NCBI RefSeq assembly: GCF_014201875.1
Contig: NZ_JACHFL010000005.1
Coordinates: forward strand, 62,001-126,000
Reading direction: 5' to 3'
Origin: Deinococcus humi
GTDB lineage: Bacteria > Deinococcota > Deinococci > Deinococcales > Deinococcaceae
DNA: 64,000 nucleotides
The notes beneath the pieces were generated by a model. That model saw only the letters and a program-made list of their open reading frames with translations. It was not told the DNA's origin and did no database searches. Made by a program: the position numbers and the translations under genes. Shown here piece by piece: positions 55,011-64,000 of the stretch (within the stretch, counting starts at the first letter, position 1; each line of letters starts with the position of its first letter).

Positions 55011-55246
55011 GTAAGTCTCCTGTGCGGGGGCAGGGAGTAGCGCTTCACGCTACAGCTGCGACGAATCGCACGTAATCGGGCAAAGCTGAGCGCATCTAGG
55101 ACCCAACTACTGCCTATGAACCCGGCTGGACAGCAGGCAAGAAGCCTGTACTCAGCGTGGCCAGCCACAATGTATATTCCTTCGGAGACATTGCGCTAAT
55201 CCGGAGGCGCATGGAGCCAGAGTCTGAGCCCTGCTGTCGCTTGTCG

Positions 55247-55654
55247 CTATTCCAGTTTTCCCGTGAAATCCCCTTCCCAGGCGTTCAGGATGCGGTCACC
55301 CTGCACCAGCAGCACCGTAGGGTAGGCGCTGACCTTCAGGGCGCGTGCAAAGGCCGTGGCGCCGTCGCCACGCCAGGGGTTAAGGCCAGCCGGGGCGGGT
55401 GAAGGTGTGCCCTCGGCGTTCACGGCCCGGACGGGCAGATCGCTGTCCATCACGGCCTGCCACAACTCGCCCAGATCGCCGCAGTCGTGACTGTAGACGA
55501 CCACCACCTCACGCCCCCCAGCGTCGAGGCTCGTGGCCCATGGGTGTGCAGGCAGCGTATCGCCCAGGCGCACACGGGCCTCAGCGGTGCTCAGAGACGG
55601 CACGGTGCCCAGTGCGAGAAGGAGCGTCAGCAGCGGGGCATGTCGGTGGCTCAT
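55247..55654 (-). CDS. Secreted thioredoxin-fold protein without a CxxC motif
   Basis: 135 aa from MSHRHAPLLTLLLALGTVPS (signal peptide); the frame is open to 55711. Thioredoxin-fold features remain: strand REVVVVYSHDCGDLGELW and the cis-Pro region LKVSAYPTVLLVQGDRIL. The CxxC is replaced by SHDCGDL with one Cys, so classical oxidoreductase activity is unlikely. Role unknown; it lies downstream of the penicillin-binding protein gene on the same strand. Confidence 0.7.
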   Translation of the reverse strand: MSHRHAPLLTLLLALGTVPSLSTAEARVRLGDTLPAHPWATSLDAGGREVVVVYSHDCGDLGELWQAVMDSDLPVRAVNAEGTPSPAPAGLNPWRGDGATAFARALKVSAYPTVLLVQGDRILNAWEGDFTGKLE

Positions 55655-55672
55655 GCACAGCATGATGCCGCG

Positions 55673-55701
55673 CCGCCCCGTCAAGTTGCATGACGGGGCG
55701 G
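55673..55701. terminator. GC-rich hairpin between PBP and thioredoxin-fold genes
   Basis: Perfect 11-bp stem CCGCCCCGTCA/TGACGGGGCGG with a 7-nt loop and no T-tract. Probably a partial terminator or a processing site. Confidence 0.55.
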
Positions 55702-55747
55702 TGAGGATCACTTTGGATGGACGGAATCCAGTCCATCCATGTGGCGA

Positions 55748-58141
55748 TCAGGGTTTGGCTGGCGTCGCCGCCTTGTCTTCTGAAGCCTTGTCTTTCGGGT
55801 CAGGGATCTGCGGCACGGCGTTCTGGTTCCTCACGGCCTTCACGGCGGCAGGATCAGCCTTCTCGTCGGTCAACGGAGCCGGATTGTCATCGGGAGCGTA
55901 GGCGGGCAGTTGCTCAATGTACACCCGGCGCTGAACAATGTTTTCCGGCGGGGTGAACTCGGTGGCCTGCCGGTTGGTGGTGCGGTCCACATCGATCAGG
56001 ACGGTGAGCGGGTCGTTGTAGACCGATGTGTAGCGGGATTCGGTGTACTGGACCGGAGGCGGGGTATTTTCCTGCAGATCTGTGTTGGCAGCGTCACTGT
56101 AGTTGGGGTCCAGCACCGCCATCCTCACGCCTGGCAGGAATTGCTGGTCCGGCGCGTCGACGTACTGGATGCCGGAGGGTTCGCTGAAGGCACGCACAGT
56201 CTGGCCCTGGTGCGCCAGTTCCATCATGCGCCGCCAGATCGGCCCGTTGATCAGGCCCGAGTAATAACCGCGCTCGGGCATGTCGCCACCCTGCTGCTTG
56301 CCTACCCACACGGCCCCGGTATACAGCGGAGTGGTCCCCACGAACCAGAAGTCCTTGGGACCATTGCTCGTCCCGGTCTTGCCCGCCACCGGCCAGTCCC
56401 CAAACTTGGCGGGCCAGGCCAGGCCGCCCTGTGCCGCAGTCATATCGTTAACTACACCCCGGATCATGTCCAGCCCCAGCCAGGCGATCTGCGGGGTCCA
56501 CACGCGGGTGGGCTTGACCGGATTCAGACCGTCGTCGTACAGCACCTCGCCGCGCGCGGTGGTCACCCGCGTGAGGTACCGGGGGGCGCGGTACAGCCCG
56601 CCGTTGGCAAAGGGGGCGTAGGCCGCCGCCATCCTGACCGGGGTGGTCTCAACCGCGCCCAGGGCAGCCGCCAGCCCTGTTCCGTCGTTAGGTGGAACAC
56701 CCAGTTCCCGCAGCTTGCCGAAAAAAGTCTGCAATCCGATTCGGTCCGCCAGCCGCACGGTCACCAGGTTCAGCGAGCGGTCCAGCGCCTCACGAATGGT
56801 CATGTTGCGGTAGGTGGTGTTGCCCTCGAAGTTCTCTGGAGCGTACACGCCCTCCTTGCAGGTGGGGCAGGGGAAGGTGATCGGCTTGTCGTCCTCGCGG
56901 TGATCCTGGGTCAGTCCGGTAGACAGCGCCGTGGTGTACAGCAGCGGCTTGATGGTGGAGCCGATCTGGCGCTGACCCTGCGCGGCGTTGTTCCACGCGG
57001 CGGGCGGTCCCGAACCGTTCAGTTTCTGGCCGATCATGCCCAGCACCTCGCCCGTGAAGGGGTCAATGATGGTGGCGCCCAGCGTCGCGCCGGGGGGCAG
57101 GCCGGTGGCCTCGCGGCTGGCGGTTTCCACGGCCGCCTGAATTCTGGGATCCACAGTGGTGTAGACCCGCAGGCCTCCGCTACCGTAGACCTTATCGCGC
57201 CCGAAACGCCGCACGAGTTCCTGCTCGACCTGGCCCATGAAATGCGGATAGCGGACGGTGGTCACGGCCTTCAGCTCTTTCTGGGTGCGGTCCACCAGTT
57301 TGGCGCTGGTGATGTTGCCGGCCTTGTCGTACAGCACTTTCCAGCCACGCGGCTGAAGGTCTTCCCTGAGCGCCGCGTCCATCTGCGACTGGGTGATCCA
57401 CCGGTCCTCCACCATACGTCCCAGCAACGTTTTCATCAGGGGCCGCATGGCCTTGTAGTCAAAGTACCGCCCTGCACTGGGCACCAACACCGTCAGGTAA
57501 GCGCTCTGGGCCAGGGTCAGGTCCCTGGGGGTGGTGCGGAAGTAGGCCTGGGCCGCCGAGTAAATGCCGTACAACTCGACGGGGCCGCCGTCGCCCCAGT
57601 AAATGGTGTTCAGGTAGTTCTGGAGGATCTCGGCCTTGGTGAAGCTGCGCTCGACCTGCACGCTCAGCAGCCATTCCTTGATCTTGCGGTCCGGCGTGCG
57701 GGCCTGCTGGTACTCGTCCAGCAGCAGGGTGTTCTTGATCAGCTGGTTGGTCAGCGTGCTGCCGCCCTGCACGCTGTCACCCGCCGCCAGGCGCTGAAAC
57801 TGCCGCCCCAGCCCGTAGGGATCGATGCCGTAATGCTCGAAGAAACGCCGGTCCTCGTTGCTGACCAGCGCGGCCACCATGAAGGGGCTGATCTCGTTCA
57901 GGTTGACCAGCGTGCGGCTGATGGCCTGCTCGCCGATCTTGGGAATCAGGCTGCCCAGCGGGGTGTTGTCGCGGGCAAACACCCGTGTTTCCGCGCCCAG
58001 CGACAGGCTGTCGAGCTGGCGATAATCGGGGAGCTCACGCCACCACTTCAGGCCGTAGGTGGCGGCCACCCCGGCCCCCGCGAACAGAGCGGCGATCAGG
58101 AACGAGGTCAGAAACTTCAGGAAACGGACGAAAAAGATCAT
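55748..58141 (-). CDS. Class A penicillin-binding protein (PBP1A type)
   Basis: 797 aa; ATG 58141 preceded by GAGG (a GTG two codons upstream also opens the frame). N-terminal TM anchor, then GT51 glycosyltransferase: ALVSNEDRRFFEHYGIDPYG (catalytic Glu), GGSTLTNQLIKNTLL and ERSFTKAEILQNYLNTIYWG. The transpeptidase domain follows: GQRQIGSTIKPLLYTTAL (SxxK), the SxN region around ALDRSLNLVTV, and VAGKTGTSNGPKDFWFVG (KTG). The Pro/Lys-rich C-terminal tail is disordered. It polymerises and cross-links peptidoglycan. Confidence 0.94.
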   Translation of the reverse strand: MIFFVRFLKFLTSFLIAALFAGAGVAATYGLKWWRELPDYRQLDSLSLGAETRVFARDNTPLGSLIPKIGEQAISRTLVNLNEISPFMVAALVSNEDRRFFEHYGIDPYGLGRQFQRLAAGDSVQGGSTLTNQLIKNTLLLDEYQQARTPDRKIKEWLLSVQVERSFTKAEILQNYLNTIYWGDGGPVELYGIYSAAQAYFRTTPRDLTLAQSAYLTVLVPSAGRYFDYKAMRPLMKTLLGRMVEDRWITQSQMDAALREDLQPRGWKVLYDKAGNITSAKLVDRTQKELKAVTTVRYPHFMGQVEQELVRRFGRDKVYGSGGLRVYTTVDPRIQAAVETASREATGLPPGATLGATIIDPFTGEVLGMIGQKLNGSGPPAAWNNAAQGQRQIGSTIKPLLYTTALSTGLTQDHREDDKPITFPCPTCKEGVYAPENFEGNTTYRNMTIREALDRSLNLVTVRLADRIGLQTFFGKLRELGVPPNDGTGLAAALGAVETTPVRMAAAYAPFANGGLYRAPRYLTRVTTARGEVLYDDGLNPVKPTRVWTPQIAWLGLDMIRGVVNDMTAAQGGLAWPAKFGDWPVAGKTGTSNGPKDFWFVGTTPLYTGAVWVGKQQGGDMPERGYYSGLINGPIWRRMMELAHQGQTVRAFSEPSGIQYVDAPDQQFLPGVRMAVLDPNYSDAANTDLQENTPPPVQYTESRYTSVYNDPLTVLIDVDRTTNRQATEFTPPENIVQRRVYIEQLPAYAPDDNPAPLTDEKADPAAVKAVRNQNAVPQIPDPKDKASEDKAATPAKP

Positions 58142-58175
58142 GGGCACAACCTCGTGGAAAAACGGCTGAGGGCGG

Positions 58176-58553
58176 TCAGGGGCGGCGGGCCGCGACGAGC
58201 TGGTTCACGCGTCCGCGCAGATTCTTGCCGGAGAGTGGTTTGTACACGATGTCGTCTGCGCCCACCAGCTTGGCGTGGTCCCGCGTCTGATCGTCGTCGA
58301 AGCCGGTCAGCAGCAGCACGGGGGTGTCGCGCAGCCGCTTGACCCGCTTAACCCGCGAGCAGATCTCGAAGCCGTCCATGTGCGGCATCTTGATGTCCAG
58401 CAGCATGACGTCCGGGGTGTGGTCGCGCAGGTAGTCCAGCGCCGCCTTGCCGTCGGGCACCGCCACGATCTCGTGTCCATCGGCGGACAGAATGACTTCC
58501 AGCATGGTGCGGATGGCTGGCTCATCGTCGGCGACGAGGATCGTATACGGCAT
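58176..58553 (-). CDS. Single-domain response regulator (CheY-like)
   Basis: 125 aa receiver domain: acidic pocket ILVADDEPAIRTMLE, phosphoacceptor in DVMLLDIKMPHMDGFE, switch Thr in PVLLLTGFDDDQ and conserved Lys in DIVYKPLSGKNL. There is no output domain, so it acts by protein contact. It lies 34 nt upstream of the PBP gene on the same strand and may be co-transcribed with it. No sensor kinase is nearby. The open frame extends to 58796. Confidence 0.92.
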   Translation of the reverse strand: MPYTILVADDEPAIRTMLEVILSADGHEIVAVPDGKAALDYLRDHTPDVMLLDIKMPHMDGFEICSRVKRVKRLRDTPVLLLTGFDDDQTRDHAKLVGADDIVYKPLSGKNLRGRVNQLVAARRP

Positions 58554-58683
58554 ATGTCGGGCATGATAGTGCAGGCCGCATGAAAAAAAGAGAACCGAAC
58601 GGGTTTTGCCCCTCCTGTCTGGCGCAATTGCCGTTCCCCTCACCGCGCTGGCTGAGGACAGCCTGTTAGTGTCTGTGGTTGGT

Positions 58684-59814
<1,131 letters not shown>

Positions 59815-59825
59815 GAAAAGAAAAA

Positions 59826-59870
59826 GTGAGGGGTCCAAAGAGTCTGCAATGGCTCTCTAGACCCCTGACC
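59826..59870. terminator. Bidirectional terminator between mnmA and the ABC permease
   Basis: Arms AGGGGTC and GACCCCT pair around an inner stem AAGAG/CTCTC. On the minus strand it is followed by CACTTTTTCTTTTC, a good U-tract for the end of the sugar operon. Confidence 0.75.
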
Positions 59871-59880
59871 TTTAGTGCCG

Positions 59881-60741
59881 TTACCCCTTGACACTCCCCG
59901 CCAGCAGACCGCGCACGAAGTACCGGCCCAGCACGATGTACACGAGCAGGGTGGGCAGTGCCGCCAGAATGGCCCCGGCCATCGGCAGGTTCCACGACAC
60001 CGCCTGTCCACCGGCCAGCTGCGACAGTGCGTAGGTCACAGGCTGGCTGCCCGTGTTGGTCAGGGTGGCGGCGAACAGGAATTCGTTCCAGACCTGTGTG
60101 AACTGCCAGATGATCACCACCACGAAGCCAGGGATGCTGATCGGGAAAATCACGCGGGCGTAGATCTCCCAGAAGCCCGCACCGTCAATCGTGGCGGCCT
60201 CCACCAGCGCGTCCGGCACGTCGGCGTAGAAGTTGCGGAAGATCAGCGTCGTGATGGGAATGCCGTAGACCACATGGGCCAGGATCAGCCCCCAGATGCT
60301 GCCGTACAACCCCAGCGCCTTGATGAACTGGAACAGCGGGATCAGCACTGCCTGGTACGGAATGAACATGCCGAACAGCATCAGCGCGAACAGGGTATTG
60401 GCCCCACGGAAGCGCCACTTGCTGAGCGCGTAGCCGTTCAGACTGCCCAGCAGAGCGCTCAGGAGCGTGGCGACAACGGCCAGAAACAGGCTGTTGAGCA
60501 TGTTGCCGCCCACCTTGTCCCAGGCCTCGGAGAAGCTGGCCCAGTTGAGCTGCGCGGGCCAGTACCAGGCAGTGGCCAGTTCGATGGACTCGGGGGTTTT
60601 GAGAGCGGTGGCGAACACCAGATAGATGGGAATCAGAAAGAAGAGCGCGGCAACGATCAGCAGAAAATAGGTCAATACCCGCCCTGCCCCACCCACTCGC
60701 CGGGGGGGGGCTGCGACGGTCGGCTGTGGAACGGCAGTCAT
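59881..60741 (-). CDS. Sugar ABC transporter permease (MalG type)
   Basis: 286 aa, six TM segments. The EAA loop [20 protein letters not shown] is intact. It pairs with the MalF-type permease upstream to form the channel of a carbohydrate importer. The last gene of the operon ROK - binding protein - permease - permease; no ATPase gene follows, as usual where a shared MsmK/UgpC-type ATPase is used. Confidence 0.94.
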   Translation of the reverse strand: MTAVPQPTVAAPPRRVGGAGRVLTYFLLIVAALFFLIPIYLVFATALKTPESIELATAWYWPAQLNWASFSEAWDKVGGNMLNSLFLAVVATLLSALLGSLNGYALSKWRFRGANTLFALMLFGMFIPYQAVLIPLFQFIKALGLYGSIWGLILAHVVYGIPITTLIFRNFYADVPDALVEAATIDGAGFWEIYARVIFPISIPGFVVVIIWQFTQVWNEFLFAATLTNTGSQPVTYALSQLAGGQAVSWNLPMAGAILAALPTLLVYIVLGRYFVRGLLAGSVKG

Positions 60742-60808
60742 GGAAGCCTCCGGAACATCGAAAGAAGCGGCTTAGGGGCCACAGCCACCGGCCAGTCACG
60801 GGCCGCCC

Positions 60809-61933
60809 TCATGCGTGGCCCTCCTCGCCCCTGAACTGATTGGCCAGATACGGCACGATCACGAAGGCCACCAGGATCAGCAAGATGGTGCCGATCGCGG
60901 CTCCCAGCGCAAACTGGTTCTGGCGGAAACTGGTCAGGTACATGTTCAGCGCCGGGACGCTGGCAGCGACGTTGTCGGGGCCAGCCATCGCGTAGACCAG
61001 ATCGAAGATCTTAAGGCTGATGTGCCCCAGGATGATCATGGCGCTCAGGGTAATGGGCGACAGCAGCGGGAAGATGACGTGGCGGTACATCTGAGAGTCG
61101 TTCGAGCCGTCCACCTTCGCCGCCTCGCGCAGCTCCTCGGGAATGCCGCGTAGCCCGGCCAGATACAGCGCCATGGTGTAACCGCTCATCTGCCACACAG
61201 CAGCGATGATGATGCCGATGATGGCGAAGTTGAAGCCGTGCAGTTCCGGCGTGGGCAACATCTTGACGCGTGGGCCGATCAACACCGCCCACCCGATCAG
61301 CAGCGCCGCACACACGGCAGCCACCAGCATGCGGGCGCGGTTGACCTCGCGGGCGGCGCGCACGGCCACCACGATCAGCACCACGCCCACCACCGACGCG
61401 GTGATCAGCGGCAGGGCGTTCCAGTCGAACTTCAGCGCGGAGTCGTTGCTGCTCAACCACGCGAAGGTGGAAGGCTGGCCGCCCAGCAACGTGGGGGCCT
61501 GGTTCACGCCGCCCTGTGGCTGCAGCATCCAGCGCCAGATGGTGCCGGTCACGATGAAAGACAGGCTCATGGGAAACAGGAAGATGGTGCGCCACAGTCC
61601 CTCACCTTTGGGGTTGCGGTCCAGCACCAGCGCCAAGCCCAGGCCCACACCCAGGCAGCCCAGAATAAAGAAGAGAGTGAAAAACAGCGTGTTCACCAGC
61701 TCCTGCCGGAAGCGGCCCTGCAGGAAGCCGCCGAACAGCTCAGAATAATTTTGCAGGCCCACCCAGCGGATAATCGGGTTCAGCGCCAGCGCCTGCGCCG
61801 GATCGTTGCCCCAGTCGGTCAGGCTGACGTAGATCGTGCGCCCGATAAAGTAGTACACGAAAATGCCGATCAGCAGAATGCTGGGGGTCAGCACAGCGAT
61901 GGCCCACAGGCGGTCTTTGCTCAGGCGTTTCAC
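60809..61933 (-). CDS. Sugar ABC transporter permease (MalF type)
   Basis: 374 aa, eight predicted TM segments; longer than many MalF-type permeases because of an extra hydrophilic/TM insert (~165-210, including [20 protein letters not shown]). EAA loop [20 protein letters not shown]. It is separated by ~75 nt from the MalG-type gene and ~97 nt from the binding protein gene, with a hairpin between. Confidence 0.93.
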   Translation of the reverse strand: MKRLSKDRLWAIAVLTPSILLIGIFVYYFIGRTIYVSLTDWGNDPAQALALNPIIRWVGLQNYSELFGGFLQGRFRQELVNTLFFTLFFILGCLGVGLGLALVLDRNPKGEGLWRTIFLFPMSLSFIVTGTIWRWMLQPQGGVNQAPTLLGGQPSTFAWLSSNDSALKFDWNALPLITASVVGVVLIVVAVRAAREVNRARMLVAAVCAALLIGWAVLIGPRVKMLPTPELHGFNFAIIGIIIAAVWQMSGYTMALYLAGLRGIPEELREAAKVDGSNDSQMYRHVIFPLLSPITLSAMIILGHISLKIFDLVYAMAGPDNVAASVPALNMYLTSFRQNQFALGAAIGTILLILVAFVIVPYLANQFRGEEGHA

Positions 61934-61968
61934 AGTGGAAGGCCTCCTTTTGTGGGAACGCAGGAAAC

Positions 61969-62008
61969 GGTACGCGGTACGCAGTCCTCACACCGCGTAC
62001 CGCGCACC
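61969..62008. repeat. Palindromic element in the binding protein-permease gap
   Basis: Arms GGTACGCGGTACGC and GCGTACCGCGCACC form a ~14-bp nearly perfect stem. It contains the direct repeat GTACGCG/GTACGC. It could stabilise the binding-protein mRNA or partially stop transcription so that more binding protein than permease is made. It looks like a dispersed intergenic repeat unit (only one copy seen in this window). Confidence 0.5.
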
Positions 62009-62030
62009 GCCCTCTGCGGCTCCCGGGTTG

Positions 62031-63296
62031 TTACTTGCCGAAGCCCGAGCGAACGGCCAGCGCCTGCGCGGCGGCGGCGGCCCCGGCGCTGTTCCTGGTG
62101 GCGACGAACTGATCGATCACGGCCCCGAAGGCGCTGGTGAAGGTCTCGGGCGCGACGGCGCCGTGGGCCATGCTGCCGACGATCTTGCTGTTCTTCCAGT
62201 CGGTGGCGGCGCTGCGCGAGTAGGTGTTGTACTTGCTCAGGTCACTGTCGATGCGGGCGGCGATGCTGCCCTTGAGGGGGTTGAAGGTGTCCTGACCTGC
62301 TTTGCTGCCCAGCAGCTTGAGCCAGTTGATGGCCTCGGCGCGGTCCTTGACCCCTTTGGGCAGTCCGAAGGAGTCGGCCAGCATCACGAAGGTCTTGGAG
62401 GTGCCCGGCGCGGTGGCCCAGGCGAAGCCCTTGCCGGGGGCCAGCTTCTTGGTGGTGGTGAAGTACCCGGCAGCCCAGTCGCCCATGATGTTGAAAGCAC
62501 TCTGGCCGCTGACGATCCGGTCACTGGCCTGCTGCCAGCTCAGGCCGCTGGCGTCCTTGTTGGCACAATCCATGACCTTGCCAAAGGTGGTAAACGCCCC
62601 CACGACCTTGGGATCGGTGAACTTGAGCTTGCCCGCCCACAGGTTTTCCCAGTTCTGGGTGCCCAGCGTGCCGATCATCACGTTCTCCCACAGGTGCTGC
62701 TGGGTCCAGTTCTCGCCTACCACCAGTGGCGCGGCCACGCCCTTCTTCTTCAGGGTGGCGCAGGTGCTGATGAATTCGGGCCAGGTCTTGGGCACGCTCA
62801 CGCCCCAGGCCTTGAGCTTATCGGGGTTGTACCACATGACGTTGCTGCGGTGAACGTTGACGGGCACGCTCCAGATGCCGCCCTTGGAGCTGATCAGCTT
62901 GACCACATCGGCGGGGAACGCCTTGGTCCAGCCCTCGGATTTGAACAGGCTGCTCAGATCTTCCATGCGCCCGGCCACCACCCAGGTGCCGATGAGTTCC
63001 TGTCCGGCGTGCACCTGGAAGGAATCAGGGGGAGTACCGCCCAGCATGCGGGTCTTGAGCACAGCCCGCGCGTTGGTTCCCGCGCCGCCCGTGACCGTCG
63101 CATTGTCCACGGCCACGCTTGGGTACTTCTCCTTGTACAGCTTGACCAGGGCTTCAAGGGCCGGACCCTCGTCGCCGGCCCACCACGAGAAGATTTCCAG
63201 CTTCCCGGCGGCCAGGGCGCTGGTGGTGGTGGCGAGGGCGGCGGCGATCAGAAAGGCTTTTTTGAGGGATGACGTCTTCACGGGTGCTTTGCTCAT
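62031..63296 (-). CDS. Sugar ABC transporter substrate-binding protein (glucose/mannose type)
   Basis: 421 aa. Signal peptide ([21 protein letters not shown]) and a mature cluster-1 binding fold beginning [20 protein letters not shown]. Features such as [37 protein letters not shown] and [12 protein letters not shown] resemble glucose/mannose-binding proteins of Thermus. Family resemblance suggests glucose or a related hexose; that is inference. Its ATG overlaps the ROK gene stop (ATGA). Confidence 0.92.
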   Translation of the reverse strand: MSKAPVKTSSLKKAFLIAAALATTTSALAAGKLEIFSWWAGDEGPALEALVKLYKEKYPSVAVDNATVTGGAGTNARAVLKTRMLGGTPPDSFQVHAGQELIGTWVVAGRMEDLSSLFKSEGWTKAFPADVVKLISSKGGIWSVPVNVHRSNVMWYNPDKLKAWGVSVPKTWPEFISTCATLKKKGVAAPLVVGENWTQQHLWENVMIGTLGTQNWENLWAGKLKFTDPKVVGAFTTFGKVMDCANKDASGLSWQQASDRIVSGQSAFNIMGDWAAGYFTTTKKLAPGKGFAWATAPGTSKTFVMLADSFGLPKGVKDRAEAINWLKLLGSKAGQDTFNPLKGSIAARIDSDLSKYNTYSRSAATDWKNSKIVGSMAHGAVAPETFTSAFGAVIDQFVATRNSAGAAAAAQALAVRSGFGK

Positions 63297-64000
63297 GTGT
63301 TCCTCCGGGGAGAATAGGGATGGGACCGAGGGGGCGACGGATGCGGGGTGTAAACCGCAGAAACGGCAGGGGGCGCACGGCTTGCCGCGTCCTGTGCCAG
63401 GGGGGTGGCCTCTGCCACCGGCTGTCCCGCGCGCCGCGCAATGCTGTACAGCAGCGGCAAACCGCGTGGCGTCAACAGGTGATCAACCATCATGGCGCCG
63501 GCTCCCAGCACGCCCACCTCTGCGCCCAGCGTCCCCAGGGCAATGTGGGCGCGGGCGGCATTGATGTGCATGGTGCGCCCCACGGCGCTGGCACGCACGG
63601 CGTCCAGGAAAACCTCGCCCGCCAGTGCCAGACGGCCCCCGATCACCACCGCCTGTGGATTGAACAGGTTGAGCACGGTGCTGACCGCCACCCCCACATG
63701 ATGCCCGGTGGTTTCCCACACGGCGCGGGCCAGCGGGTCGTGGGCCGCGTGCGTCAGCAGGTCCTGCAGGCTGGCCGGATCGGGCAACCGGGTTTGGAGG
63801 CCTGTGGCCCGCAGCTGCGCGGCCAGTGCCGGCACCACCTGCGCGGCGGCGTAGCTTTCCAGACTGCCCGGATTTCCACTGCGGCCCACCGGTCCCTGCT
63901 CGTTGATGCTGATGTGCCCGATCTCGCCAGCCCCGCCACGCACGCCCCGGTGAAGCTGCCCACCCAGCAAAATGCCAGCGCCAATCCCGGTGGCCACCTT
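63293..64000 (-). CDS. ROK family regulator/kinase (5' end outside window)
   Basis: Partial; the N-terminus continues past the window edge, so an HTH domain cannot be seen. The ROK sugar-binding fold is visible: [23 protein letters not shown] glycine turn, [16 protein letters not shown] and [18 protein letters not shown]. The zinc-binding Cys cluster normally following GEIGH (CxCGxxGCLE) is replaced by [14 protein letters not shown], with no Cys. Its placement and coupling to a sugar importer indicate a sugar-responsive repressor. The C-terminal tail is Pro/Ser rich. Confidence 0.85.
   Translation of the reverse strand, partial: KVATGIGAGILLGGQLHRGVRGGAGEIGHISINEQGPVGRSGNPGSLESYAAAQVVPALAAQLRATGLQTRLPDPASLQDLLTHAAHDPLARAVWETTGHHVGVAVSTVLNLFNPQAVVIGGRLALAGEVFLDAVRASAVGRTMHINAARAHIALGTLGAEVGVLGAGAMMVDHLLTPRGLPLLYSIARRAGQPVAEATPLAQDAASRAPPAVSAVYTPHPSPPRSHPYSPRRNT

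Noticed and set aside
55910..58342. Long plus-strand frame (~810 codons)
   Set aside because: Exact antisense of the penicillin-binding protein gene, which has complete catalytic motifs.
61863..63272. Plus-strand frame of ~469 codons
   Set aside because: Antisense to the sugar-binding protein gene.

Overview
The window looks like chromosome from a Deinococcus species (phylum Deinococcota). It is GC-rich throughout. Start codons very often sit 5-7 nt downstream of a TAnnnT -10 box, which is the leaderless-mRNA arrangement common in Deinococcus. The gene content fits: a eukaryote-type DNA topoisomerase IB beside uracil-DNA glycosylase, a SWIM/SNF2 helicase, a RIO kinase and sugar ABC operons without their own ATPase. 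The genus is inferred from these traits; no database was searched. I see no insertion sequence, prophage, CRISPR array or plasmid functions. The DNA is mostly ordinary core and accessory chromosome with short runs of genes on both strands.

Layout. 1-3.2 kb (minus): an ethanolamine ammonia-lyase pair (eutB-eutC), a NUDIX hydrolase and a MarR regulator cut by the window edge. 3.3-7.9 kb: a small secreted protein, an MFS (CynX-like) exporter, a TPP riboswitch with an overlapping terminator/ribosome site driving a lone thiB, a DUF454 membrane protein and an APH-fold kinase. 8.0-16.5 kb: a lipoprotein nuclease, the 1120-aa SNF2 helicase (with a possible 19-codon leaderless upstream ORF), DUF305 divergent from an MscS channel, and a YdcF-like protein. 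16.5-20.3 kb: hemW, an unknown protein, a two-domain rhodanese, then tmRNA and tRNA-Leu(UAA). 20.5-26.3 kb: ubiD, two near-duplicate cystine-type binding proteins flanking a sarcosine-oxidase-like flavoenzyme, and a permease. 26.3-31.4 kb (minus): carA, a secreted protein, a photolyase-like/uracil-DNA glycosylase open frame without a stop between the two domains, and topoisomerase IB. 31.6-35.4 kb (minus): a large secreted protein, a GNAT pseudogene, DinB, RIO kinase and a new 42-codon small ORF with a consensus ribosome site.

35.8-45.7 kb: GNAT, a diguanylate cyclase, a copper/cytochrome oxidase assembly module (PCuAC-SCO1-CtaG), a hydrolase, gatB, a membrane protein, and an HTH regulator divergent from a P450 across a perfect inverted repeat. 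45.8-55 kb: lpd, an M42 peptidase, pth, small conserved proteins, an FMN hydroxy-acid oxidase, a frameshifted DUF2268 protease gene, an ion channel with a non-canonical filter, an M24 peptidase and an SDR. 55-64 kb: a thioredoxin-fold protein, a class A PBP, a single-domain response regulator, mnmA, and a ROK-controlled sugar ABC transporter operon running off the end.

The points most worth following up are the photolyase-UNG continuous frame in a repair-gene operon, the leaderless mini-ORF coupled to the helicase, the small ORF plus consensus promoter ahead of the RIO kinase, the riboswitch terminator that doubles as a ribosome-site sequestor, the SBP-oxidase-SBP arrangement, and the inverted-repeat operator at the P450.
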